Assembly: GCA_031257015.1 (NCBI GenBank)
Contig: JAIRPK010000028.1
Coordinates: 1-61,940, forward strand
From: Tannerellaceae bacterium
Lineage (GTDB): Bacteria > Bacteroidota > Bacteroidia > Bacteroidales > Tannerellaceae
Length of the DNA: 61,940 nt
Reading direction: 5' to 3'
The notes below the pieces were generated by a model. The model made no database searches. It was not told where the DNA came from and was given only the letters and a program-made list of their open reading frames with translations. This document shows positions 9,961 to 18,688 of this stretch, in pieces (position 1 is the stretch's first letter; the number at the start of each line of letters is the position of its first letter). The position numbers and the translations under genes are program-made.

Positions 9961-9977
9961 TTGTAAAGCCTTTACAA
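9961..9977. other. Perfect 8-bp inverted repeat TTGTAAAG/CTTTACAA
   Basis: TTGTAAAG and CTTTACAA flank a single C, 28 bp after the GH43-type gene. There is no T-run, so it is not a standard terminator. It could be an operator or a Rho-dependent 3' end structure. Confidence 0.5.
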
Positions 9978-10096
9978 CGAGATATGTTTCCGGCAGTTCA
10001 ATCCTAAATATCGCCGTCTTTGCATTAAGGTTCCCACCTTAGCGGCAAAGGCGGCGATTCTGTAACATAATACCGAAATTTGTAACCTAAGTCTTT

Positions 10097-10870
10097 ATGA
10101 TAAAAAACTTCTTTCACAGAAAAAGGCAACAATCTTTCCGCACCAGCTCGCGAACCTCCGGAGCTAGCTCGCGAACCTCCAGAGCTAGCTCGCGAACTTC
10201 CAGAGCTAGCTCGCAAACTTCCGGAGCTAGCTCGCAAACCTCCAGAGCTAGCTCGCGAACCTCCAGAGCTAGCTCGCAAACCTCCAGAGCTAGCTCGCAA
10301 ACCTCCAGAGCTAGCTCGCAAACTTCCAGAGCTAGCTCGCAAACTTCCAGAGCTAGCTCGCAAACCTTCGGCGCACGCGACAGAACCTTCGGCGCACGCG
10401 ACAGAACCTTCGGCGCACGCGACGGAACCTTCGGCGCACGCGACAGAACCCTCGGCGCACGCGACAGAACCCTCGGCGCACGCGACGGAATCTTCGGCGC
10501 ACGCGACGGACTCTTCGGCGCACGCGACGGAATCTTCGGCGCACGCGACGGAATCTTCGGCGCACGCGACGGAACCTTCGGCGCACGCGACAGAACCCTC
10601 GGCGCACGCGACGGAATCTTCGGCGCACGCGACGGAATCTTCGGCGCACGCGACGGAATCTTCGGCGCACGCGACGGAACCTTCGGCTGAGGATTTACGT
10701 AAAAAAATGACGGAAATCGCTTTCGCAATCAATGGTCTCCTCGAAGAGGCTAAAAAAAGTAATGCTCACAGAAAAAGAATAAAAATAAGGATGACCCGGC
10801 AGATTTAATTTGTGATAATGACAAGTCAAAAGATGCTCTATCCGGTAAGAATAATGATAATCGGGAATAA
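10097..10870 (+). pseudogene. Heptapeptide-repeat ORF interrupted at two A-tracts
   Basis: A start ATG at 10097 opens [12 protein letters not shown]. In another frame of the same strand the 21-bp array reads as PELAREP and then SAHATEP heptads, and continues into a protein-like tail [20 protein letters not shown] that stops at 10806. That frame has no ATG of its own, but losing one A from the A6 tract after ATG ATA would join the start to it. Adding one A near 10770 would extend the tail to an acidic end (DDPADLICDNDKSKD) stopping at 10870. In the SAHATEP frame most array variants are synonymous (aca/acg, cct/ccc) or mild (P/S, E/D). This supports coding in the past or present. It may be a pseudogene, a slippage-controlled gene, or an intact gene with homopolymer sequencing errors. 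Confidence 0.4.
10141..10686. repeat. 26 x 21-bp tandem array in two sequence blocks
   Basis: Block A is 11 units (10141-10371) built on GAGCTAGCTC, a perfect 10-bp palindrome, followed by GCRAACYTCC. Block B is 15 units (10372-10686) built on CGCACGCGAC. The switch from A to B occurs between two units without breaking the 21-bp phase, and there is not one insertion or deletion in 546 bp. Because 21 is a multiple of three, all frames stay open for long stretches, which explains the long overlapping ORFs on both strands. Confidence 0.97.
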
Positions 10871-10966
10871 AAAAGATAAAAAATCAACTTGAAAAAAGGT
10901 AAATATCTGTACGGTTATTGCGTAGCTTTTCGTCTAAAAAACAAAAGCATATTCCGTCAATAATTA

Positions 10967-10974
10967 TATATTTG
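10967..10974 (+). promoter_or_regulatory. -7 promoter element TATATTTG
   Basis: Perfect TAnnTTTG match 18 bp before the S9 peptidase ATG at 10993; this fixes the start codon choice over the longer in-frame upstream ORF. Confidence 0.7.
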
Positions 10975-10992
10975 CCCTTAAAAGAAAACACC

Positions 10993-13050
10993 ATGAAAAA
11001 ATACAGATTAATAATCGCACTGGCCGCCGGCGTTTACATTTTCCCAAGCGGCAATTCACAAAACATCACAAAAGCAGATTATCAACGGGCGGATTCCGTT
11101 ATGAAACGTAATGAAAAAGTATATCACTCGTATGTCCGTCCCCACTGGATTGACAATACGCATGAGTTTTGGTACATAAATCACGAAAAGACGGGGAATG
11201 TCTATTATATTGTTAATGCCGATACGGGAAAAAAGAGAAAAGTAGAAAAACAACAGGACGAATCAACCATCCAGAGGCGATTGCCGCGAACGCATCGCGA
11301 CACAACCAAAGTCATCTCGCCCGACAAGCAATGGGAAGCCTTTATTCGAGACAACAACCTATATGTACGGCCTGTCGGCGCTCCCGGAGAAATCATTTTC
11401 AGCTACGACGGAACAGCCCGCTCATATTACAGCTCCCAGATCGTTTGGTCGCCAGATTCACGCAAGCTTGCAACGCTGCGCATACACGACGTTGAAGAGC
11501 GCCGGATTCCTCTTTTACAATCCTCCCCGGATACACAGCTTCAACCCATCCTTCATTGGCGCGATTATGCAAAGCCCGGCGACCCCCTTCCCGTTCATCT
11601 TCCCGTCCTGTTCGATATGCAAACACGAAAACAGATTCCTCTGGCGACCCAGGCCTATAAAGAACAGTTCCAACTTTACATTTCCGGCTGGAGAAAGGAC
11701 AGTCGAGCCTTCACATTTGAATATAATCAACGCGGCCACCAGCGGTATGTCGTCGGGGAAGTTGACGCAAACTCCGGGGCTATTAGACATATCGTCGATG
11801 AGCAATCCTCAACATTTATATATTATAACAACCTCCAGCGCATTGATCTCCAAGACGGACGTCAAATGCTCTGGCTCTCCGAACGTGACGGGTGGAAACA
11901 TATCTACCATATAGACATGACCGACGGGCAGGAGATTCGACAAATTACGCGGGGAGAATGGGTAGTACGTTCTATCGAGCATGTTGACGAATCTGCCGCC
12001 CAGATTTACTTCTACGCATCAGGCATCAACCACGATGAAGATCCATATAACCGCCATCTATATCGCATCAATTTGGACGGAAGCGGCATGACCGACCTTA
12101 CGCCAGGCAACGCAACGCACGAGGTTACATTTTCAAAAGACCGCAAATACTACACTGACGTATATTCCCGTCCCGATCTTCCCCCCGTTAGCCTCCTCCG
12201 ACGCACTTCCGACGCTTCGCAAGTTGTTGAACTTGAACGCAGCGACATCAGTGAACTCCTTTCCGACGGCTATCAACCCATCGAAGTTTTCAGAGCCAAA
12301 GGGCGCGACAACCAGACAGACATCTGGGGAAATATTCATCGTCCGACGAACTTTGACAGCTCAAAAACTTACCCCGTAATCGAATTTATATACGCCGGGC
12401 CGCACGATTCTCATGTGGACAAGACCTTCAAGGCAGCCCATCACTTAGTTTCAAAGCTGGTCGAACTAGGCTTCATAGTCGTCTCTATCGACGGCATGGG
12501 AACAAGCAACCGTTCCAAAGCCTTTCACGACGTATGCTGGAAAAATATCAAAGACGCCGGCTTTCCTGACAGAAAACAGTGGATACGCGAAGCCGCACGG
12601 AAATACACATATATAGATACCACCCGTGTAGGCATCTACGGTTGGTCTGCAGGCGGACAGAACGCAATGGCAGCACTCTTATTCCACAACGAGTTTTACA
12701 AAGCAGCCGTATCATTCTGCGGATGCCACGACAATCGTATGGACAAAATATGGTGGAATGAGCAATGGATGGGCTATCCGACAGACAGCAGTTATATAGC
12801 CTCCTCCAACGTTGCCAATGCTTTCCGGCTCAAAGGCAGCCTTCTCTTAATCAACGGCGAACTTGATGACAATGTAGATCCGGCCTCTACGCTCCAGGTA
12901 ATAAACGCCCTTGTCAAAGCCAATAAATCTTTCGAGCAACTATACCTTCCATCCCGCGGCCACAGCCTTGGCGGTCCTTATGAAATACATAAATTGCAAG
13001 ACTTCTTTGTGCGTAAATTATGGATGCAGGAACCGCCTGAATGGGAATAA
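10993..13050 (+). CDS. Secreted S9 prolyl oligopeptidase family peptidase (DPP-IV type)
   Basis: A 685-residue protein with a signal peptide, an eight-bladed propeller (about residues 60-430) and a C-terminal alpha/beta hydrolase domain. The serine nucleophile is in GWSAGG (near residue 552). The aspartate lies in NGELDDNVDP (near 627) and the histidine in PSRGHSLGG (near 656), in the order expected for family S9. DPP-IV enzymes remove X-Pro or X-Ala dipeptides from N-termini and support peptide feeding in the periplasm of Bacteroidota. The promoter at 10967 rules out the longer upstream start. It opens a group of three secreted hydrolases on this strand. DPP-IV versus other S9B members cannot be separated with certainty by eye. 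Confidence 0.9.
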   Translation: MKKYRLIIALAAGVYIFPSGNSQNITKADYQRADSVMKRNEKVYHSYVRPHWIDNTHEFWYINHEKTGNVYYIVNADTGKKRKVEKQQDESTIQRRLPRTHRDTTKVISPDKQWEAFIRDNNLYVRPVGAPGEIIFSYDGTARSYYSSQIVWSPDSRKLATLRIHDVEERRIPLLQSSPDTQLQPILHWRDYAKPGDPLPVHLPVLFDMQTRKQIPLATQAYKEQFQLYISGWRKDSRAFTFEYNQRGHQRYVVGEVDANSGAIRHIVDEQSSTFIYYNNLQRIDLQDGRQMLWLSERDGWKHIYHIDMTDGQEIRQITRGEWVVRSIEHVDESAAQIYFYASGINHDEDPYNRHLYRINLDGSGMTDLTPGNATHEVTFSKDRKYYTDVYSRPDLPPVSLLRRTSDASQVVELERSDISELLSDGYQPIEVFRAKGRDNQTDIWGNIHRPTNFDSSKTYPVIEFIYAGPHDSHVDKTFKAAHHLVSKLVELGFIVVSIDGMGTSNRSKAFHDVCWKNIKDAGFPDRKQWIREAARKYTYIDTTRVGIYGWSAGGQNAMAALLFHNEFYKAAVSFCGCHDNRMDKIWWNEQWMGYPTDSSYIASSNVANAFRLKGSLLLINGELDDNVDPASTLQVINALVKANKSFEQLYLPSRGHSLGGPYEIHKLQDFFVRKLWMQEPPEWE

Positions 13051-13159
13051 TCCTCCCAAAATACTGCATTGCCTGAAAATGAAAGATGTTTATTATGCAA
13101 CATAGTAAAATAAAAATTATCCACCCATATATTAACAATAAATTAAAACATTAAAAACA

Positions 13160-13996
13160 ATGAAAAGAATAGTAATAACTTTGGTAACATGCCTGTTTTT
13201 AATTTCTCTTTCTGCCCAGGAATACCCTTTTTCGGTTACTAAAACCGGAAGCGGAAAACAGGCGCTTATCTTCATTCCCGGCTTCGCATGTTCAGGTGAA
13301 GTATGGTCGGAAACCATCAGTGAACTAAAAGAATATTACACCTGCTACGCATTAACAATGCCTGGATTTTCGGGAACAGAGCCGCAACCCAATCCAACAT
13401 TTAATGACTGGAAAACGCAAATTGCGCAGTTCATAACAACTGAACAAATTCAATCTCCAATCCTCATAGGTCACAGCATGGGCGGCGGCTTGGCTCTCGC
13501 CATCGCATCCGAATATAGAGACATTCTCAAAAAGCTCATAATCGTTGATGCTCTGCCTTGTCTTATGGCCCTGACCAACCCAGGATTCAAGCATAATCCT
13601 AACAACGATTGCACGAATATCATTAACCGAATAACTGCCATGAATGATGAACAATTTATCCAAATGCAAAGAATAAGCGTAGCCACACTATGTACAGAAG
13701 CATCAAAACATGAGGAAATAATAAACTGGGGCTTAAAATCCGACAGACAAACTTATGCCCAAATATATTGCGATTACTCAAATACCGATTTGCGAGAGCA
13801 ATTAAAAACCATCACAATCCCAACATTAATCCTGCTAGAGCCACAATTCAAACCCATAGAAAGCGTCATAAACGACCAATACAAAAATCTCCCATCTGCA
13901 CAAATAAAATATGCCAACAAAGGCCTGCATTTCATCATGTTTGACGACAAAGAATGGTTCATTAACCAAGTGAAAAATTACCTGGGAAATCAATAA
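13160..13996 (+). CDS. Secreted alpha/beta hydrolase (GHSMGG type)
   Basis: A 278-residue protein with a signal peptide (cleavage after LISLSAQ) and a compact alpha/beta hydrolase fold. The oxyanion region reads IFIPGFACSGEVW and the nucleophile elbow is GHSMGG (serine near 106). A histidine in GLHFIMFDD near residue 257 is the likely third member of the triad. The expected acidic residue before it is less obvious (LLEPQF). Family members cleave esters, lactones or peptides; substrate is unknown. It lies 109 bp after the S9 peptidase and 61 bp before a second hydrolase of the same fold. The codons are A-rich compared with the peptidase gene. Confidence 0.85.
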   Translation: MKRIVITLVTCLFLISLSAQEYPFSVTKTGSGKQALIFIPGFACSGEVWSETISELKEYYTCYALTMPGFSGTEPQPNPTFNDWKTQIAQFITTEQIQSPILIGHSMGGGLALAIASEYRDILKKLIIVDALPCLMALTNPGFKHNPNNDCTNIINRITAMNDEQFIQMQRISVATLCTEASKHEEIINWGLKSDRQTYAQIYCDYSNTDLREQLKTITIPTLILLEPQFKPIESVINDQYKNLPSAQIKYANKGLHFIMFDDKEWFINQVKNYLGNQ

Positions 13997-14057
13997 TTTT
14001 CTAACACACAGAAAATAATATTATCTTTATCTATAAATAAAATAAATTCAAGTTAAA

Positions 14058-15452
14058 ATGAAAAAGGCAACATTTATTCTACTCATATTGCTTGCTCCTC
14101 TAGCCGTCGCCGCCCAAGACATTGCAGGAACATGGCTTGGAACTCTGACCATCCCCAACACCTCCCTCCGTATAGTTTTCAATATCATCAGCACCGACAC
14201 CACCCTGAGCGCAACAATGGACAGCCCCGATCAAAACGCTAAAGGTATCCCTGTAACCACAATTACATTTGAAAACCTCACCCTCAAACTCACCGTCGCT
14301 CCACTCGGCATAGAATACCAAGGCACCATGAATGCCGACGGTAACATCTCCGGCACATTCAAACAAAGCGGCCTCGCCATCCCATTAACTCTATCCAAAA
14401 CTACGCCCACTCCTATCTCAAACACATTCAGTCGCCCACAAGAACCCCGTCGCCCCCTCCCATACAAAGAAGAAGAAGTCACAATTCATAACAACAAAGC
14501 CAATCTCAGCTTGGCCGGCACCCTCACCCTGCCGGCTAGGGAAGGGCCACACCCCGCTCTCATCCTAATCAGCGGCTCTGGAGCACAAAACCGCGACGAA
14601 GAAATATATGAACACAAACCCTTCATGATCATCGCCGACCACCTTACTCGCAATGGCATCGCTGTCCTCCGTTATGACGACCGCGGAACCGCTGGCTCAA
14701 CAGGAAACTTCTCCAACGCCACAACCTTAGATCTTTCCTCCGATGCCGAAGCCGCCCTAAATTACCTTCAAACCCGCTCCGACATCGTCTCTGAAAAAAT
14801 TGGTATCCTCGGTCACAGTGAAGGTGCTATAATCGCACCCATGATCGCCGCCCGCAACACCAATGTCGTCCACCTCATTCTCCTTGCTCCACCGGCCATA
14901 CCTGGCAATCAACTCCTCCTCTGCCAATACGAAGCTATCTCCCGCGCCTCAGGCACAGACGACGAGCTTATTCAATGGAATCTTACCGAAAGTCGCAAAG
15001 CCTTCGACATAATCCTCCAACCTATCTCTGTCAAAACAATGCGGAAACAAGTAAGCAAACACATAAAACAGAATATGAAACACAACCCATTCGCAAGCCT
15101 CGTCAGCAAAGAAGCCCGCAACCTCCTCATCCAATACGAACTAGACCGCCTCCTCAACCCTTGGACAATATACTTCCTGCGCTACGACCCAGCCCCTGTC
15201 CTCTCAAAAGTCCAATGCCCCATCTTAGCTATCATCGGGAACAAAGATCTTCAAGTCCCATCAGATGCCAATACCCCGGCCTTATACCAAGCTATCAAAA
15301 ACAACCCCGAAGCAACCATCAAAGAACTACCAAACCTCAATCACCTCCTCCAAGAATGTCAAACTGGACTTCCCTCCGAATATGCCTCCATCCAGCAAAC
15401 CATATCTCCAAATGTCCTCAACGAAATAACCAACTGGATAAAAAACAATTGA
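14058..15452 (+). CDS. Secreted two-domain alpha/beta hydrolase (esterase or peptidase)
   Basis: A 464-residue protein. After the signal peptide, residues about 20-115 form a beta-rich domain starting AGTWLGTL, as seen in many Bacteroidota hydrolases. A proline-rich linker follows, then an alpha/beta hydrolase domain from about 140. The sequence ISGSGAQNRDE marks the oxyanion loop and GHSEGA (serine near 253) the nucleophile elbow. GNKDLQVP carries the aspartate and NLNHLLQ the histidine. The GHSEG elbow is common in S9/S33-like peptidases and acetyl esterases, so the real substrate is open. The strand is strongly C- and A-rich. It may be co-transcribed with the hydrolase upstream. Confidence 0.85.
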   Translation: MKKATFILLILLAPLAVAAQDIAGTWLGTLTIPNTSLRIVFNIISTDTTLSATMDSPDQNAKGIPVTTITFENLTLKLTVAPLGIEYQGTMNADGNISGTFKQSGLAIPLTLSKTTPTPISNTFSRPQEPRRPLPYKEEEVTIHNNKANLSLAGTLTLPAREGPHPALILISGSGAQNRDEEIYEHKPFMIIADHLTRNGIAVLRYDDRGTAGSTGNFSNATTLDLSSDAEAALNYLQTRSDIVSEKIGILGHSEGAIIAPMIAARNTNVVHLILLAPPAIPGNQLLLCQYEAISRASGTDDELIQWNLTESRKAFDIILQPISVKTMRKQVSKHIKQNMKHNPFASLVSKEARNLLIQYELDRLLNPWTIYFLRYDPAPVLSKVQCPILAIIGNKDLQVPSDANTPALYQAIKNNPEATIKELPNLNHLLQECQTGLPSEYASIQQTISPNVLNEITNWIKNN

Positions 15453-15526
15453 GAATCAGCCACACAGCACTAATCCTCAATCACAAACACAATCTCCCAA
15501 AGCAGACAAACAAAAACAATATTCCA

Positions 15527-16054
15527 CTAGTTAACGATAATAGCCCCATCCTTTTTAAGCCGTCCTGCACTCTCCAAATATTCCACAAACTGCCCCCACA
15601 TTTGCTGCCAAGTCTCCCCAAGAACAACCGGATCAAGAATCGACACATTAATACTACCATCTACGACAGCCGACGATGATGACCCCGGCCTCACATCCGT
15701 CAAAAACAACCTCCCGTCGCCAACATACAACCCCATGTCAAAGAACCGATCCTCTACCTCCGGCCAATAAATCACCACTGTAAAAAGCCGTTTGTCATAC
15801 AGATAAAAAGCTGCCCCCACATGCTTCTCCAGCGAGTCGCACACACTGTCAAACGATAAATCAATAAACTCAATCTCCCCTGTCTCCATGTCAAACGACA
15901 GTATATCCTCTACATCAAAAATTGCCACAGGCACATCTCCTCCCAATCCAATTCCCTCATCATTATCTCCCAAATGCGCCGGCCCGACAGTGCTCGTCCG
16001 TTCACACGAACAAACCACAAAAACTAATCCCAATAAAACCATACTAACTTTCAT
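15527..16054 (-). CDS. Hypothetical lipoprotein
   Basis: A 175-residue protein with an SPII signal (MKVSMVLLGLVFVVCSC), so it is a lipoprotein. The mature part is acidic and beta-rich, with repeated short hydrophobic strands (for example RLFTVVIYWPEVEDRFFDM) and no motif I recognise. The gene converges with the hydrolase on its left (74 bp between stops). Its coding strand is G- and T-rich, unlike most genes here, so the plus strand stays C-rich across this boundary. A possible promoter lies at 16180-16187. Confidence 0.75.
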   Translation of the reverse strand: MKVSMVLLGLVFVVCSCERTSTVGPAHLGDNDEGIGLGGDVPVAIFDVEDILSFDMETGEIEFIDLSFDSVCDSLEKHVGAAFYLYDKRLFTVVIYWPEVEDRFFDMGLYVGDGRLFLTDVRPGSSSSAVVDGSINVSILDPVVLGETWQQMWGQFVEYLESAGRLKKDGAIIVN

Positions 16055-16179
16055 GATAAAAAAACATTAAATAATTATACATTAATAAAAAAAATAAAAC
16101 TACAATAAAGAAGCCTTTTCACCCACAACAGTCAACTGTCCCCTACACTTCGGCTAAAAATAAAATCAAAAACATGTCA

Positions 16180-16187
16180 CAAATATA
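16180..16187 (-). promoter_or_regulatory. Possible -7 element TATATTTG
   Basis: TAnnTTTG match 126 bp upstream of the hypothetical lipoprotein on the minus strand. The long leader makes it less certain. The remaining gap to 16298 shows only A/C-rich DNA. Confidence 0.35.
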
Positions 16188-16298
16188 CCAAATAAATCCA
16201 CAAATTCCCCACGAGCACACATTCCATAGCTCTCCATTTCCACAGACCACTACTCAACTCCTCTAACAATCAGCATATCATCCACCAATGCTGTATGG

Positions 16299-18455
16299 TT
16301 AGTTGCGGAAAGTGACGGCTACGCCGAGTTTGAGTAGCATGGGATTGAGAGGGTAATGCTGGAGGGAGAAATAGGCCGGTTCGCTAATGATGGCTGAAGA
16401 TGCGTTGTAGAGCATGGCGAAGAATCGTGCTTGTTTAAGGTGGAAGTTGACGTAGGCATTGACAAGTGGATAATGTCCAACAGGAGTTTGGTCTTGGAGT
16501 ATGAATTGTTGTGTTGCAGGCTCATAGTATGGTGCATAGTATCTGGTGTGATACCAGGCATTGACGCCTAGTTGAATTGTTAATACTCGTGCGAGTTTTG
16601 TATGTACATATATATTAGTGAAGGCAGCAAGTTGTGGAAGTGGGAGGATGTCCGGTTGGGAAGAGAGTTGGTATGTGATGGAGTTTTCCCATCCTAGCGC
16701 TCGATGGTAGAAGTTTTGTTGGATACGTGCGGTTAGTATTTGAATATGTCCGTTATGTTGTTCCGGCATGGCTTGCTGATTAAAGTAAATGTGATTTTGG
16801 AGATTTTCGGCCGATACGGTAACGGTAGTATTTGTATAGTCCCATTCTATTTGTCCTTCTGCTCGGAATTGTCTGGTTTTGCTGAGAGGACGTGTTGTGT
16901 TGTCCCACCAGAAATATCGTGAGTGGTGCATACGCTGGAAGAAGGGCGGAGTGACGTTCCGAATGTATCCGTTTGCACTGATAGCAGCTTGTTTTCCAAA
17001 GACGGGGAATGTTGTTCTAAGGCTGGCCGCGAGGCGAAACTCGCCTATGTCGCTGCCGGCCATGCAGAGTTCTCCATGTGCGTTGTAGGTGAGTATTGTT
17101 CCCTGTTGTTTGGACAGGTTAGCTCCTATATATGTGGAAAACTCGTTATGCGTTGCATTAGGGTCATAGTCGAGATTATCAGGCTGCGGGTTAGGGCCTG
17201 TTCCATTAGTTTCATCGTATATGAGGCCAGGAATGGTCGCCGGAAGTTTGAATTGTCGGTTTTCAATGCGTGCAAAGGCTGCCAGTCCGAATTTAGCCCA
17301 ATCTTGAAATCCTTCACGGAGGGAGAGTGCTACTGTATTGGAGGCTTGCCATGATGATGCGGCATCATTGAGATTTTGGTCTATGCCGAAAATATTGGTT
17401 AATCTCTGGCGATTGGGATCGAAGGACGTGTTGGGGTCTGTTGGCCGCAGGTAAGCATTGTCGATATTTGGCGTGTTGTTATCGGTGGCGGTAAATCGCC
17501 GGAAGAAGTCTTCGTATGTAAATGTATGTATGATGCTTGATACAGGAATGAAGATTTCGGTTGTAGCTTGTTCCGCCGTATCTTTTGGTTCGATGGTACG
17601 GGTGAATCCAAGGTTGTATCGGTGTGCGAGGAAATATTGTTTGCCTCTTACTCTGTTCCAGACGTTAGTAAATCTGACGGGATATTCGGCTCTTGGCACT
17701 TGCTGGCGTCCGACGGCGAAGTCTTCTGGATTTGTGATGTATTTATCGTTTGCCAGGCCTCCGTTTTCGTAATTGACAAAGTTGAAGTTGTATATATGTG
17801 CGTTGAGTTCATATCTATCGGTACGGTAACTTCCGAAAAAGCGGTAATTAAGTAGCTTAGTACCGTTAGACTGGTATTGCCCCCTGCCATAGATGTAGTC
17901 CATTTCCGCACCGAGGTTGATTTTCTTTCCAATGTTCCAGGTTAGTATCCCTTTGAGGTCATCTTCTCGGCTGGTTCCGGCGCCAGCCTGGGAGTATGTA
18001 ACATTGGTATAGGGGATTTTGCTGTCGTAGAATTTGGCATTAGTTGGTGTTGTTATGTAGTAGTCGTAAGGATCAGCATAAGTGAAGTCGCGTGCTTCCT
18101 TGCGGTCCGCGAATATTTTGGATTGGGCGGGCGAGCCGAGGTTTGAAAGGTAGCCGATGGCGAGTGATTGGGCTTCGACGAGGGTTGTAGCTCCGTAGTT
18201 CATCCGTTCGGTATCCATAGGCGCGATGTAAGGTTCGCCCAGGTCAGCCAGTCTATAAGCAATGATGGGTTTGGATTTGAGCATGGCGCTGTCAGGAATA
18301 AGCAGGCTGTCGGGGATTTCCTGCGGAGCGGAAGCGAGATTTGATGCAATACCTTTTCTTGAGAATCGGCTTGAGCCGTTTTTATCCTGTGCAGTGGCGG
18401 AGAAAGAGACGGATGCGAGGAAAATCAATATATATATGTATAGATTATGCTTCAT
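16299..18455 (-). CDS. Putative outer-membrane porin (PF14121-like)
   Basis: A 718-residue protein with a cleavable signal peptide (ending SFSATAQ). Then comes a short N-terminal region and a long series of amphipathic beta strands ending in the aromatic strand LLKLGVAVTFRN, typical of an outer-membrane beta barrel. The conserved block after the start (FYDSKIPYTNVTYSQAG, then LTWNIGKKINLGAEMDYIYG) matches what I know as the putative porin family of Bacteroidota. No TonB box or plug domain is present, so it is not a TonB-dependent receptor. The gene is divergent from the TolC-like gene, with its promoter element at 18493. Confidence 0.8.
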   Translation of the reverse strand: MKHNLYIYILIFLASVSFSATAQDKNGSSRFSRKGIASNLASAPQEIPDSLLIPDSAMLKSKPIIAYRLADLGEPYIAPMDTERMNYGATTLVEAQSLAIGYLSNLGSPAQSKIFADRKEARDFTYADPYDYYITTPTNAKFYDSKIPYTNVTYSQAGAGTSREDDLKGILTWNIGKKINLGAEMDYIYGRGQYQSNGTKLLNYRFFGSYRTDRYELNAHIYNFNFVNYENGGLANDKYITNPEDFAVGRQQVPRAEYPVRFTNVWNRVRGKQYFLAHRYNLGFTRTIEPKDTAEQATTEIFIPVSSIIHTFTYEDFFRRFTATDNNTPNIDNAYLRPTDPNTSFDPNRQRLTNIFGIDQNLNDAASSWQASNTVALSLREGFQDWAKFGLAAFARIENRQFKLPATIPGLIYDETNGTGPNPQPDNLDYDPNATHNEFSTYIGANLSKQQGTILTYNAHGELCMAGSDIGEFRLAASLRTTFPVFGKQAAISANGYIRNVTPPFFQRMHHSRYFWWDNTTRPLSKTRQFRAEGQIEWDYTNTTVTVSAENLQNHIYFNQQAMPEQHNGHIQILTARIQQNFYHRALGWENSITYQLSSQPDILPLPQLAAFTNIYVHTKLARVLTIQLGVNAWYHTRYYAPYYEPATQQFILQDQTPVGHYPLVNAYVNFHLKQARFFAMLYNASSAIISEPAYFSLQHYPLNPMLLKLGVAVTFRN

Positions 18456-18492
18456 GATGCGCTAATATTTATTGTTATTATTCATATTTCCG

Positions 18493-18500
18493 CAAAAGTA
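18493..18500 (-). promoter_or_regulatory. -7 promoter element TACTTTTG
   Basis: TAnnTTTG match on the minus strand, 37 bp before the porin ATG at 18455. Confidence 0.6.
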
Positions 18501-18688
18501 TGAAAAAAAACAAGAAGCCTCGCCCAGACAGCGTCAGCAGCCATCGCCTGCCGTCTAATATTTGGACGTTGCCGTCAACTTATTAGACATACGCCTGCAG
18601 ACGCCGTTTTATTAACTCACTGTAAATGCACGGCATAAGCCTTTGGCATACGATTTGCCCAATCTTCATGTACAATAATAAATTAATA

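Noticed and set aside
10025..10732. 235-codon minus-strand frame reading SVACAE heptads through the 21-bp array
   Set aside because: It begins with TTG, has no promoter, and exists because a 21-bp repeat keeps every frame open. The plus-strand SAHATEP frame explains silent variation and the tail better.
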